A program made the position numbers and the translations under genes. The notes beneath the pieces are model-generated. The model ran no database searches, was not told where the DNA came from, and was given only the letters and a program-made list of their open reading frames with translations. DNA of 64,000 bases from NCBI GenBank assembly GCA_963728445.1, contig CAVSJO010000006.1, forward strand, positions 1,426,001-1,490,000, given 5' to 3'. Origin of the DNA: CAVSJO01 sp963728445 (GTDB lineage Bacteria > Gemmatimonadota > Gemmatimonadetes > Longimicrobiales > RSA9). Of the stretch, positions 41,834-50,545 are shown one piece after another (within the stretch, counting starts at the first letter, position 1; every line of letters begins with the position of its first letter).

Positions 41834-43642
41834 TCAGCTCTGTCGGGGCAGGCGTACGTAGAACGTGGTTCCTTCCCCGACGCTGCTGCGGAGGCCGATC
41901 CTGCCGCCCAGCAGCGCGACGTAGCGACGCGTCACGGCTAGCCCCAGCCCGGTTCCCTTGCTGCCTTCCTCGGTGGTGGTCCCGCCCCTCGTGAACGGTT
42001 CGAAGATGCGCGCCTGCTCGGAGGGATGGATGCCGGGCCCCGTGTCCTCGACGGACACGACGGGCCCCTCCTCCATCTCCGTGAGGGAGAGCGTGACGCT
42101 GCCCCGCTCGGTGTAGCGTACGGCGTTGGTGAGCAGGTTCACGAGCACCTGTCGCAGCTTCACGCGGTCGGTCTCGTAGGGGACGGGCGCGTCAGGCAGA
42201 CGGGTGTGGACTTCCAGCTCGCGGCCGCCGACGATCGGCGCGACGATGAGGGCGGCGTCCCGGCACACCTCCACCAGATCGACCTGCTCCCGGTAGATCT
42301 CCTCCCGCGCCGCGTCGACCCTGGCGAAGACGAGGATCTCCTCGATGATGCTGCGCAGATGGAAGGCGCACGCCTTGATACGGTCGACGTGCTCGAGCTG
42401 GGACGGGTCGAGGGGCCCATCGAGCTGATGGGCGAGGAGGTCGGCGTAGCCGAGGACCGCGTTGAGGGGAGTGCGGAGCTCGTGACTCATGGTCGCGAGG
42501 AACTGGGACTTGGCGCGGTTGCCCAGCTCGGCGGCCTCGAGGAGGCGGGCGTGCTCCACGGCGACGGCGGCCCGGTTCGCGACCTCGACTGCGAAGCGGA
42601 GGTCGTCCTCGCTGTAGCGGCGGGATTCGTCGCAGGCGACGAAGGCGATGCCGCCGAGCGTCTCGCCCCGAGCCGTGAGCGGCGCGATCATGGCCGACGT
42701 GGGGTTCAGCGCCTGAACGAGACGGAACTGCTCGTCGTCGCGGCCGAGCACGCTCCGGATGACGCGCGCGTCGATGGGGCCGAGGAGGCGGGGCTGCGCG
42801 GACTCGATGGCCGTGCGGATGACGGAGGGCTGGTCCCCGAGGGCACGTCCGCCGAGGCGGCGTGCGATGCGGGCCCGCACCGGATTGTCCGCCGCGGTGG
42901 CTGCGCGCACGAGTCGGCCGTCGTCGAGGGTGTAGACGGCACACCAGTCGGCCAGCAACGGCGTGCACAGGCGGGCGAGGCGCTCGAGGGCCTGGCGGTA
43001 CTCCCGCGCGGATGTGATGGCGCTCGTGGCGTCGGCGAGGAACGCAGCCTGCCAGCCCCGGCGTCGTAGTTCGGCCTCGTCCCGTATCCGTGCGACGCCG
43101 GCCCCGACCTGGGAAGCGACGGTGGCGGCAAGGCGGACGTCGTCGGGCCCGACGTTGTCCCGGTCACGGTAGAACAACGTGAGCTGTCCGGCGGTCCGGC
43201 CAGGATCGGGAAGGGGTACCTGCACGACGGCTGTGATGCCGGCTTCGTGGAGCGCGTCGGCGACGGTGTCGTGCGCAATGTCGCTCACCGCCTCCACGAC
43301 GGGCGACCGCGCGTCCTCGTCCGGGGGCGCCGCCATCGGCAGGGGCAGTACCGCCTGAAGACCACCGGGCAGGCCAACGCAGCCGGCGAGGCGGAGGGCG
43401 CCGTCCGGGCCCTCGACGACCAGGCGGACGGCCGCCGCGCCCGTGGAGCTCGCCAGGTTGTGCAGCACGGCCCGGTACACGTCTTCTTCACGGCTCGCTC
43501 GGCTGACGGCGTCGGTCATGCGGCAGAGCGCGTCGAGCATCGAGAGCCGCCGCTGGCGCAGCGGGGGAGCGTCGGAAGGACCGTCGTCGGTCGAAGCGGA
43601 TGTGAATCCCACGCCTGCGAGGGCTTCAGCGTGCGGCCGCAT
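41834..43642 (-). CDS. Sensor histidine kinase with two GAF domains
   Basis: 602 residues, cytosolic. GAF domains at about 35-185 and 215-370, then HisKA with the phospho-His in FLATMSHELRTPLNAVLGY (about 390) and HATPase with NLLTNAVRYTERG (N box), VEDTGPGI (G1) and GTGLGLAV (G2). It phosphorylates itself in response to a signal sensed by the GAF modules. No response regulator is adjacent, so the partner is elsewhere. A region rich in Pro/Ser at the N-terminus (residues 1-32) is likely linker. Start uncertain; ATG 43642 lacks a strong ribosome site. Confidence 0.93.
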   Translation of the reverse strand: MRPHAEALAGVGFTSASTDDGPSDAPPLRQRRLSMLDALCRMTDAVSRASREEDVYRAVLHNLASSTGAAAVRLVVEGPDGALRLAGCVGLPGGLQAVLPLPMAAPPDEDARSPVVEAVSDIAHDTVADALHEAGITAVVQVPLPDPGRTAGQLTLFYRDRDNVGPDDVRLAATVASQVGAGVARIRDEAELRRRGWQAAFLADATSAITSAREYRQALERLARLCTPLLADWCAVYTLDDGRLVRAATAADNPVRARIARRLGGRALGDQPSVIRTAIESAQPRLLGPIDARVIRSVLGRDDEQFRLVQALNPTSAMIAPLTARGETLGGIAFVACDESRRYSEDDLRFAVEVANRAAVAVEHARLLEAAELGNRAKSQFLATMSHELRTPLNAVLGYADLLAHQLDGPLDPSQLEHVDRIKACAFHLRSIIEEILVFARVDAAREEIYREQVDLVEVCRDAALIVAPIVGGRELEVHTRLPDAPVPYETDRVKLRQVLVNLLTNAVRYTERGSVTLSLTEMEEGPVVSVEDTGPGIHPSEQARIFEPFTRGGTTTEEGSKGTGLGLAVTRRYVALLGGRIGLRSSVGEGTTFYVRLPRQS

Positions 43643-43859
43643 GGCGTTCAGGGGCGAGAGGACCCTCCACGGCTGCGGAAGCCGGCCGCGGAATGGTGCC
43701 TACACGATGGGCAGGATGGTCCGGCGCGCGCAAGAAGGACGGCGACGCCCGCAGGAGAGGCTCGCCGGACGGCCGCCGGCGCCTTAGGGACGGCCGGCGC
43801 GATGGCGGAGCGTGCGATGCGTGGGGCGAAGAAGTCCGCGTGGAAAAGGAGAGATACGG

Positions 43860-45200
43860 ATGGCCAGGCGGGATGCGGACGTGCTGGTGGTCGGGGCGGG
43901 AGCCGCGGGACTGATGGCGGCAGACTGCCTCGTGGCGGACGGGATCGACGTGATCGTCGTGGAGGCGCGCGAGCGGGTAGGCGGGCGGATCCTCACCGTG
44001 CGGGACGGCCGCTCGCCGGTTCCCCTGGAGCTCGGCGCCGAGTTCGTCCACGGACGTGCGCCGGAGACGGTGCGAATCCTGGACGCAAACGGCGTGGCGT
44101 TCTACGACGTCCATGGCGGGGAGCTGCGGGCCCGGGACGGTCGGCTGCGTCCGGCCCGGTCGTTCTGGCCCCGGCTGGAGGCGCTGATGTCCCGTATGGA
44201 TCCCGCGCGGGAGCCGGACCGCTCGTTCGACGAATTCCTGGCAGCGCAGGGCGACGTAGCGGCCTCCGACCGCCGGACCGCCCGCGCCTTCGTCGAGGGC
44301 TTCCACGCGGCGGACGCCAATCGGGCGAGCGAGCGGGCCCTTGCCCAGGCGGGAGGGGGTGGCGGCAGCGAGGTGGCCCTGCAGTCGGCCCGGGTCGCCG
44401 GCGGCTACGACCGGGTGCCCGCCGCGCTGGCCGAGCGCCTCGGCGGCCGCGTCCGGACGAGAACTGCCGTGCGCAGGATCGAGTGGCGCCGCGGGGAGGT
44501 GAAGACGAGCGTGGAGCTCGGTACCGGCGACGTCGCCCAGCTCGCGACCCGGGCATGCATCGTGACGCTGCCTGTCGGCGTCCTCGCGGCGCAGCCGCCG
44601 GAGCGCGGCGCCGTGCGGTTCGACCCGGACCCCGCGCCGCTGCGCCGGGCCCTCGACGGTCTCGCGATGGGGCCCGTCGTCCGGCTCTCCTTCCTGTTCG
44701 ATCGCCGGTTCTGGGAAGACGGCCTGCCGGCCGCGCAGTCGGACGCGTCCCTGCGGGAGCTCTCCTTCGTCCATGCCCCCGGCCGGCCGTTCAACGTGTG
44801 GTGGAGCGCCTACCCCGTGCGCGCGCCGATGCTCGTGGCGTGGTCGGGCGGTCCGCCGGCGGCGGAGCTGGAGCGGCAGGGTGCGGCCGGGATCGAGGCC
44901 GCGGCGACCGAGGAGCTGGCGGCCATCACGGGGCTCGGGGTCGATGCCGTGCGTGCGCGGGTGGTCCGGTGTGCCCGGCACGACTGGAGCGCCGACCCGT
45001 ACAGCCGCGGGGCCTACAGCTACGCGGTGAGCGGCGGTGCCGACGCATGGCGACGCCTGCGGGAGCCCGTGGAGGCGACGCTCCTCTACGCGGGAGAGGC
45101 CGCGGCGCGACCGGGCGAGAACGGCACCGTGGAAGGTGCCCTCGAGAGCGGCCGCGCCGCGGCCGTCGCCGTGACGGCGGCCCTGGGCGACGGCGCCTAG
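43860..45200 (+). CDS. FAD-dependent amine oxidase (monoamine oxidase-like)
   Basis: 446 residues. FAD-binding dinucleotide fold VLVVGAGAAGLMAADCL near residue 8, ERVGGRILTVRD near 36 (GGR motif), and the C-terminal flavin site LYAGEAAARPGENGTVEGALESG near 405. This family oxidises amines or acts as a desaturase. SGRAAA is typical of bacterial members. AAGGAGA lies 8 bases before ATG 43860. Substrate not visible. Convergent with the sortilin-like gene. Confidence 0.9.
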   Translation: MARRDADVLVVGAGAAGLMAADCLVADGIDVIVVEARERVGGRILTVRDGRSPVPLELGAEFVHGRAPETVRILDANGVAFYDVHGGELRARDGRLRPARSFWPRLEALMSRMDPAREPDRSFDEFLAAQGDVAASDRRTARAFVEGFHAADANRASERALAQAGGGGGSEVALQSARVAGGYDRVPAALAERLGGRVRTRTAVRRIEWRRGEVKTSVELGTGDVAQLATRACIVTLPVGVLAAQPPERGAVRFDPDPAPLRRALDGLAMGPVVRLSFLFDRRFWEDGLPAAQSDASLRELSFVHAPGRPFNVWWSAYPVRAPMLVAWSGGPPAAELERQGAAGIEAAATEELAAITGLGVDAVRARVVRCARHDWSADPYSRGAYSYAVSGGADAWRRLREPVEATLLYAGEAAARPGENGTVEGALESGRAAAVAVTAALGDGA

Positions 45201-45202
45201 CA

Positions 45203-45219
45203 CCCGCCGCCGAGGCGGG
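45203..45219. terminator. Weak hairpin between convergent genes
   Basis: cccgcc (45203-45208) pairs with ggcggg (45214-45219) around a 5-base loop in the 42 bases between two convergent stops. No T-run. Weak candidate. Confidence 0.3.
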
Positions 45220-45242
45220 GACGCCGCCGCCCGGCCGTCCTG

Positions 45243-48200
45243 CTACTTCAGGACGTCGTCCAGGCGCCTGACGAGCCGGACGAGCTGACCCGTGAGCGCC
45301 TCGAGGCGCTCGTAGGCGTCCTGGCCCGGGTGCTGGTCGGCGCCGGTCTCCGCGCTGTACAGGTACTCGATCTGGTCGACGAGCATGGGCTGCGGATAGC
45401 TCGGCAGATCCTTCGTGAGCAGCGAGTCCCGCACGACCTGGAGCCGCTGGAGCTTCCGCTTCGAGGCGGCGTCGCCCTTGTCCTTCAGTGCCTTTTCTGC
45501 CTCGGTTAGCCGCGCAGCGGCGACGCGCGCCCGTGTGAGGGCGTCGCGGATCTGCAGGGCGAGCTGGAGCTGGGCCTCGACGTCGGCCTGCGTGACGCCG
45601 CTCGTCGTGACGCGGGGATCGAGCATGACGTGGAGCGGCTGCGTCTGGGTCGTTCCACCGGCGGTCAGGCGCACGGTGTAGTCGCCGGGCACGGCCATGG
45701 GTCCGCGGCGACCGCTGCGGCGCGCGTCGGCGTCCCACGGTCCCGGGTAGCGCAGGTCCCAGGTGAAGCGGTGCATGCCCGGGCCCGTCTCCAACGCCGG
45801 CGTCCCCGCGCGGACGAGGCTGTCGCCCCGCAGGGCGGGCTCGGCGGGCAGCGTCGTCGTCTCGCCGGGACCCTCGCTCGAGAAGGAGCGAATGACGGCC
45901 CCGTCCGGCCCGAGGATGTCCACGCTCACCGGGCCGGTCATCCCCGTGCCGAGGGAGTAGTCGATGCGTGCCCCCACCTCGGGGTACTCCGGGTCGGAGG
46001 GGTCCTGCCCGAAGGCGTAGTAGCGCATGCGCACGGCCGTGTCCGGCTGGAACAGATGCGCTCGGGCGTCCGCCACGTCCGGGGTGAGCTGCCGCAGGGG
46101 CGCGACGTCGTCGAGGATCCAGAAGGAGCGCCCCTGCGTCGAGAGGACGACGTCGTCGTCGTGGACCTCGATGTCCGTGACGGGCACGGCCGGCAGATTG
46201 AGCTGCAGCGACTGCCAGTGGGCGCCCTCGTCGAACGAGACGTACATGCCGAACTCGGTGCCGGCGTACAGCAGGCCCTCCCGGACGGGGTCTTCGCGGA
46301 CGACGCGGGTCGGCTCGTCCGCGGCGATGCCGTTCGTGCCGTCCGTCAGCAGCGTCCAGCTCGTGCCGTAGTCCGTCGTGCGGAAGATGTAAGGCTTCCA
46401 GTCGTCCAGCAGGTACGCGTAGGCGGCCACGTACGCTTCTCCGGGCTGCCAGGGGGACGGCTCGATGTTCTGGATGCGGGCACCGTGGGGGAGCCCCTTC
46501 GGCGTCACGTCCGTCCACGTCTTGCCGCCGTCCCGGGTCACGTGCACCGGGCCGTCGTTCGCGCCGGTCCAGATGAGACCGGGCTGCAGCGGCGACTCCT
46601 CGATCACGTAGAGGACGCTGTAGACCTCCTCGCCGGTCATGTCCCGGGTGATGGGCTCGCCGCTGACGCCCTGGTACTGCGGCTCGTCGGCGGTGAGGTC
46701 CGGCGAAATGCGCTGCCAGTGCTGGCCGCCGTCCGTGGTCTTCATCACGTACTGCGAGCCGTTGTAGACGATGTCCGGGTCGTTGGGCGAGACCTCGATG
46801 GGCACCACGCGCTGATAGCGGTAGGGCAGATCCCGGGGCGGCGTGCCGTACATGTAGACCTCGCCCACGGCGTAGTCCTTCTCCTGTCCCGTGCGGTCGT
46901 TGTAGACGCCGAATCGGCCCTTGCAGTTCGAGTAGACGATGGCCGGGTCGTCCGGCTTCGGCACGGCCGGACCCGTTTCGCAGCCGCCGATCTGCTTCCA
47001 CCACGCCGAGTAGGCGTCCGGCGGCGAGGTCGTCAGCGGCAGGCTCGGCACCGAGATCGTCGTGTTGTCCTGCTGCGCGCCGTAGAGGCGGTACGGAAAG
47101 GAGTTGTCCGTGTCGACCTGATAGATCTCGGCCGTCGGCTGGTTGAGCTGCGTCGACCAGCTCTTCCCGCCGTCGAGGCTGACGTTCGCGCCGCCGTCGT
47201 TGGACTCGATCATGACGTTCGAGTCGTAGGGCGCGATCCACAGGTCGTGGTTGTCACCGTGGGGCGTGCCTCTCCTCTGGAAGGAGTGGCCGCCGTCCGT
47301 GGAAACGTAGAATCCCTCGTTCATGACGTAGACGAGGTCGGCGTTCTTCGGGTCCGCCGTCACGTTCGTGTAGTAGAACGGGCGGTTCATGATGCCGTGC
47401 TGGCTCGAAGCCAGGGACCACGTCGCGCCGCCGTCGTCGGAACGGTAGAGGCCCTCGCCCGGGTCCGTGGTCTCGACCAGGGCATAGACGCGATCGGGGG
47501 CCGCCGGCGTGACGGCCAGGTCGATCTTGCCGACGAGCCCGGACGGCAGCCCCTTCGTCAGCCGGGCCCAGTGCTCGCCGCCGTCCGTGGACTTCCAGAT
47601 GCCGTCGCCGGAGGAGGCCTTCGCCCCACTGATGATGGTCCACGGTTTCCGCTCTACGCGCCACGCAGCCGCGTAGATCGTGTTCGGGTCGCCGGGCTTG
47701 AGCTCCAGGTCCACCACGCCGACGCTGTCCGAGACGAACAGCACCTTCCGCCACGTCCTGCCGCCGTCGGTAGTCTTGTAGACGCCGCGTTCCGGTCCCT
47801 TGCCGAAGGGGCTGCCGATGGCGCCGGCCCACACGACGTCCGGGTTCGTCGGATGCACCATGACGGAGCCGATCTGCCCGACGTCCCGGAGCCCCAGGAA
47901 CCGCCACGTCTTCGCCGCGTCGTCCGAGCGATAGATCCCCCGGCCGATGGACACGTTGCTGCGGATGCCGTCCGAGCCGGTTCCCGCGTACAGGACGTCG
48001 GCGTTCGACGGCGCCACCACGACCGAGCCCATCGACCCAACGCTGAACGTGCCGTCCGTCGTGTTGTGCCAGTGCTGCCCGTAGTCCTCCGACTTCCATA
48101 CGCCGCCGCCCGTCGAGCCGAAGTAGAACGTGCCCGGATGCTTCGGATCGCCCGCGACCGTCGTCACGCGCCCGCCGCGGCTGGGTCCGACCATCCGATA

Positions 48201-48386
48201 ATGCAGGTCCTGATAGAGCGCGGGCGCGAAGGTTCCGGAGGCAGAGGACGCCGACGGTGCGGACGTGGCGGATGCCGGCCGCGCGGACGTGGCCTGGCCG
48301 TGCACGGCGCGCGGCGCGGCGAGAGCGGCGGTGGAAGCCGCCGCGAGCGCGGCGGTCCGTATGCGGCGACCTGCGAAGATCCTCAT
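45243..48386 (-). CDS. Exported sortilin/BNR-repeat protein (VPS10-like)
   Basis: 1047 residues. A signal peptide (ALAAPRAVHGQA, residues about 1-31), then a Ser/Ala-rich linker. Residues 60-730 contain many Asp-box/BNR-type units, such as GVWKSEDYGQHWHN, GIYRSDDAAKTW, GVYKTTDGGRTWRKV, GIWKSTDGGEHWARL, each a propeller strand hairpin, as in sortilin/VPS10 and sialidase-like proteins. The C-terminal 300 residues contain a beta domain (TRFTW/YTVRLTAGG) and a helical end rich in Leu/Arg. Likely a surface or periplasmic scaffold, possibly glycan-binding; no hydrolase catalytic motif is evident, so I would not call it a glycosidase. Confidence 0.88.
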   Translation of the reverse strand: MRIFAGRRIRTAALAAASTAALAAPRAVHGQATSARPASATSAPSASSASGTFAPALYQDLHYRMVGPSRGGRVTTVAGDPKHPGTFYFGSTGGGVWKSEDYGQHWHNTTDGTFSVGSMGSVVVAPSNADVLYAGTGSDGIRSNVSIGRGIYRSDDAAKTWRFLGLRDVGQIGSVMVHPTNPDVVWAGAIGSPFGKGPERGVYKTTDGGRTWRKVLFVSDSVGVVDLELKPGDPNTIYAAAWRVERKPWTIISGAKASSGDGIWKSTDGGEHWARLTKGLPSGLVGKIDLAVTPAAPDRVYALVETTDPGEGLYRSDDGGATWSLASSQHGIMNRPFYYTNVTADPKNADLVYVMNEGFYVSTDGGHSFQRRGTPHGDNHDLWIAPYDSNVMIESNDGGANVSLDGGKSWSTQLNQPTAEIYQVDTDNSFPYRLYGAQQDNTTISVPSLPLTTSPPDAYSAWWKQIGGCETGPAVPKPDDPAIVYSNCKGRFGVYNDRTGQEKDYAVGEVYMYGTPPRDLPYRYQRVVPIEVSPNDPDIVYNGSQYVMKTTDGGQHWQRISPDLTADEPQYQGVSGEPITRDMTGEEVYSVLYVIEESPLQPGLIWTGANDGPVHVTRDGGKTWTDVTPKGLPHGARIQNIEPSPWQPGEAYVAAYAYLLDDWKPYIFRTTDYGTSWTLLTDGTNGIAADEPTRVVREDPVREGLLYAGTEFGMYVSFDEGAHWQSLQLNLPAVPVTDIEVHDDDVVLSTQGRSFWILDDVAPLRQLTPDVADARAHLFQPDTAVRMRYYAFGQDPSDPEYPEVGARIDYSLGTGMTGPVSVDILGPDGAVIRSFSSEGPGETTTLPAEPALRGDSLVRAGTPALETGPGMHRFTWDLRYPGPWDADARRSGRRGPMAVPGDYTVRLTAGGTTQTQPLHVMLDPRVTTSGVTQADVEAQLQLALQIRDALTRARVAAARLTEAEKALKDKGDAASKRKLQRLQVVRDSLLTKDLPSYPQPMLVDQIEYLYSAETGADQHPGQDAYERLEALTGQLVRLVRRLDDVLK

Positions 48387-48463
48387 GGCGACAAACTTTC
48401 GTACTGGGGCGTTGTGCGGGTCGGAAGCCGGAAAGGTACGGGAGGAGGATTCGAATCTGCAAA

Positions 48464-48497
48464 CCCCGCTGGTACGCGCTCACCGGCACCAGCGGGG
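48464..48497. repeat. Strong inverted repeat upstream of the sortilin-like gene
   Basis: ccccgctggt (48464-48473) and accagcgggg (48488-48497) are perfect complements across a 14-base loop. It lies 77 bases upstream of the sortilin-like start, inside its likely leader, so it could form a 5' RNA hairpin. Not a clear terminator, since no gene ends here. Confidence 0.55.
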
Positions 48498-48509
48498 CCG
48501 CGCCCGTCT

Positions 48510-48619
48510 GATCGCGGGACGCGCGCCGGCCCGATGCGGGACGCGCTCCCGGTCCGATGCGCCACGCGCTCCCGGCCCGACGGGGACCTGCTCCCGGCCG
48601 GATGCGCCACGCGCAGGGG
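48510..48619. repeat. Tandem repeat, 23-base unit, about 4.8 copies
   Basis: Units begin at 48510, 48533, 48556, 48579 (22 bases) and 48601 (partial), of the form gatgcgccacgcgctcccgg plus three bases. Unit length is not a multiple of three, so it is not a coding repeat. Identity between units is roughly 75-90% by eye. Confidence 0.7.
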
Positions 48620-48780
48620 TGTTCGAAACCGCGTGGCGAATCGAGCCGGGAATCCCGGCAGGATCCGACCCGAGCGAAGGCGGGCTTGGCCGCGTGGTGG
48701 AACTTGCCGCATTCCGCGGCACGATTCGACAGGAGGGTTCGGGCGCCCTATTCGTTGTCGCATCCTGCCGCCGGGAAGCC

Positions 48781-48830
48781 GCCCCGCACGACCCCGCACG
48801 ACCCCGCACGACCCCGCACGACCCCGCACG
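48781..48830. repeat. Tandem repeat, 10-base unit, five copies
   Basis: accccgcacg is repeated five times (the first copy starts with g). Ten-base periodicity is close to one DNA turn and is not coding. Found 60 bases from the next gene. Confidence 0.85.
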
Positions 48831-48888
48831 GGCACCCCGGCGCCAGCCCGACCGGATCCGGCTCGCGAACCCGGCCAACGCCGCGCGT

Positions 48889-49128
48889 TCAGCGCGCGTC
48901 GACCATCGCGCCCCAGATCGCTTCCGGCCGGAAGCACAGGTCCCGGCCCCGCTCGTCCTCGAACCAGACGGCACGGCCGTGTCGTATGCGGAAGAGGATG
49001 CGGCGCTGCAGCTCGATCGCCGGGCGCGCCCAGCGGGCGCGGAACACGATCTCACCGTCGTCCGTGTTGAGCCGGACGAGGACCGTGGGGATCCGCGGTC
49101 GCGCCGAACGCATGACGAGGGGTCGCAT
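48889..49128 (-). CDS. Hypothetical small protein
   Basis: About 79 residues from ATG 49128 (a TTG at 49164 or ATG 49113 are alternatives; none has a good ribosome site). The composition looks protein-like, with the beta/helix pattern VLVRLNTDDGEIVFRARW, ELQRRILFRIRHGRAVWFEDERGRDLCFRPEAIWGAMV, so I consider it probably real. No family recognised; the Trp/Arg-rich end resembles a small regulatory or nucleic-acid-binding fold only weakly. Confidence 0.5.
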   Translation of the reverse strand: MRPLVMRSARPRIPTVLVRLNTDDGEIVFRARWARPAIELQRRILFRIRHGRAVWFEDERGRDLCFRPEAIWGAMVDAR

Positions 49129-49226
49129 GCACTGGACGCTAGGAGGCGGCGGCGGGTCGGTCAACGTCTTGCAGACCGTCGGAAATGATGTTACTCCGTA
49201 CGCCGCTCGAGTCGATCGGAGGGAGC

Positions 49227-49457
49227 ATGCTGCTGACAGTCTATCTCGTCGTGGCCGCCGTCGTTGCCGTGGCCTTCTTCCTCATGGGCGTGACGCGCGG
49301 GTGGTGGGGCAGCACCGTGGGTGACCATTTCCTGCTCGCGCTCATCAGCGGCACGATCGGGATGGCCTGGATCTTCGTGGCGGGAGGTCTCGGTCTGGCG
49401 CTCCTGACGGCTCTCGTGTTCCGCTTCATCGGGCCGCGCACGCAGCTCAGCGACTAG
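49227..49457 (+). CDS. Small two-helix membrane protein
   Basis: 76 residues with two or three membrane helices (LTVYLVVAAVVAVAFFLMGV, FLLALISGTIGMAWIFVAGGLGLALLTALVF). GGAGGGA precedes the ATG. Its stop overlaps the GalT stop on the other strand within a shared CTAG at 49454-49457. No known family recognised. Confidence 0.7.
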   Translation: MLLTVYLVVAAVVAVAFFLMGVTRGWWGSTVGDHFLLALISGTIGMAWIFVAGGLGLALLTALVFRFIGPRTQLSD

Positions 49458-50545
49458 CTCCCGAGCGCCGTCCTCAGCCTCTCCGCGTCTTCCTGCGGGG
49501 TCGTGCCGGTGATCCGGTTCCCGGACCCGATCTCGTATCCCGCCGCCGCCGGGCGCCGCGGTCGAATCTCCATCCGCCAGTGCAGCGCCTCGACTCCATC
49601 CTCGCTCCCTGTCGCGGAGTGCACGACGAGGTTGTAGCCCCCCTCGGTCGCCTTGCACACGGCGCCCAGCAGTGATCCCAGTCCCTTCGCCAGGTCGGCG
49701 ACCTCGTCGTCTGCCGTCTCCCCGAAGCTCGGTCGGTGGCGGAGCGGTACTACCCACACCTCGCCGGGCGCGCCGGGCGCCCAGGGAACGAAAGCGGCGA
49801 ACGCGTCGGAACGGGCGACGACGCGGACGCCGGCGCGCAGCTCGGCGCTCACGACGTCGCACAGGAGGCATCGTCCCGTGGCGGCATGGTAGGCCCGCAT
49901 GCGCCCGTCCTCCGCGTCCCGGGCCGGAGACGGAATCGTCGTCGCAAGGAGCTGCGAGTGGGGGTGCGCGAGGGACATGCCCGCGCCGCTCCCGCGGTTC
50001 CGGAAGAGGGAGATCCTTCCCGCGGTAAGACGGCGGGCGGCGGACCGGAAGCGTTCCCGCCAGTCCATCACGACGGCGCGTCCGACCGCTGCCGGCAGGT
50101 CCGGGAAGTCGAGGTCGTGTCGCGGTCCCTCCACGAACACCTCCTGGAGACCCCGAGCGGCGGCCGCCGGAAACAGGCTCCCGGACGCCCCTGGCCCCTC
50201 GGGGCCGATGGTCCCCGGGCCCTCCCCCCGGCCGCCGTGCGGCATTTCCGCGTCCGGTGTCACCGCCGCATAGCGGTTGGCGACGACGCGCGTCAGCCAT
50301 GCACCCGATGGATCGCCCGTCTCCCGCACGATCTCGACGAGCATCACCTCGTTGCCCGGACAGAACGGACACGTCGGAGAGCGGGGCGGCGCGTCGGCCG
50401 CGCCGCCATGCCGATCCGCGCCGCCCGCCGCACCGGCGTGCCCGTCGACCGCGCCTCCCGCGGCTGCGTCGTGGGGCCGGTGGGCGCGGTCGGAGGCGAC
50501 CAGCGTCCAGGCACCGGTCACGACGTTGTAGCGGGCCTCCCTCAC
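49454..50545 (-). CDS. galT: Galactose-1-phosphate uridylyltransferase
   Basis: 363 residues, HIT superfamily. Zinc ligand region CPFCPGNEV, second zinc pair CLLCDVV and the active-site HPHSQL (the nucleophile His lies in HxHxQ). GalT exchanges UDP between glucose-1-phosphate and galactose-1-phosphate; here it may work more broadly as a hexose-1-phosphate nucleotidyltransferase feeding NDP-sugar to the upstream trehalose synthase. The start GTG 50545 overlaps the treT stop as GTGA. Last gene of the three-gene operon. Confidence 0.93.
   Translation of the reverse strand: MREARYNVVTGAWTLVASDRAHRPHDAAAGGAVDGHAGAAGGADRHGGAADAPPRSPTCPFCPGNEVMLVEIVRETGDPSGAWLTRVVANRYAAVTPDAEMPHGGRGEGPGTIGPEGPGASGSLFPAAAARGLQEVFVEGPRHDLDFPDLPAAVGRAVVMDWRERFRSAARRLTAGRISLFRNRGSGAGMSLAHPHSQLLATTIPSPARDAEDGRMRAYHAATGRCLLCDVVSAELRAGVRVVARSDAFAAFVPWAPGAPGEVWVVPLRHRPSFGETADDEVADLAKGLGSLLGAVCKATEGGYNLVVHSATGSEDGVEALHWRMEIRPRRPAAAGYEIGSGNRITGTTPQEDAERLRTALGS

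Larger units (their letters stand above)
48387..48888. other. Intergenic region with tandem repeats, no convincing gene
   Basis: The 502 bases between the sortilin-like gene and the small 74-80-residue gene have no credible coding frame; the frames present are created by repeats. It holds an inverted repeat (48464-48497), 23-base tandem repeats (48510-48619) and 10-base tandem repeats (48781-48830), described separately. Confidence 0.7.

Noticed and set aside
45243..48386. Glycosyl hydrolase activity for the BNR-repeat protein
   Set aside because: The repeats are structural; no sialidase Arg triad or Asp/Glu catalytic motif was found.
48430..48500. tRNA gene (TTCGAATC-like T-loop on the minus strand)
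   Set aside because: The flanking T-stem bases do not pair and no acceptor, D or anticodon stems can be built around it.
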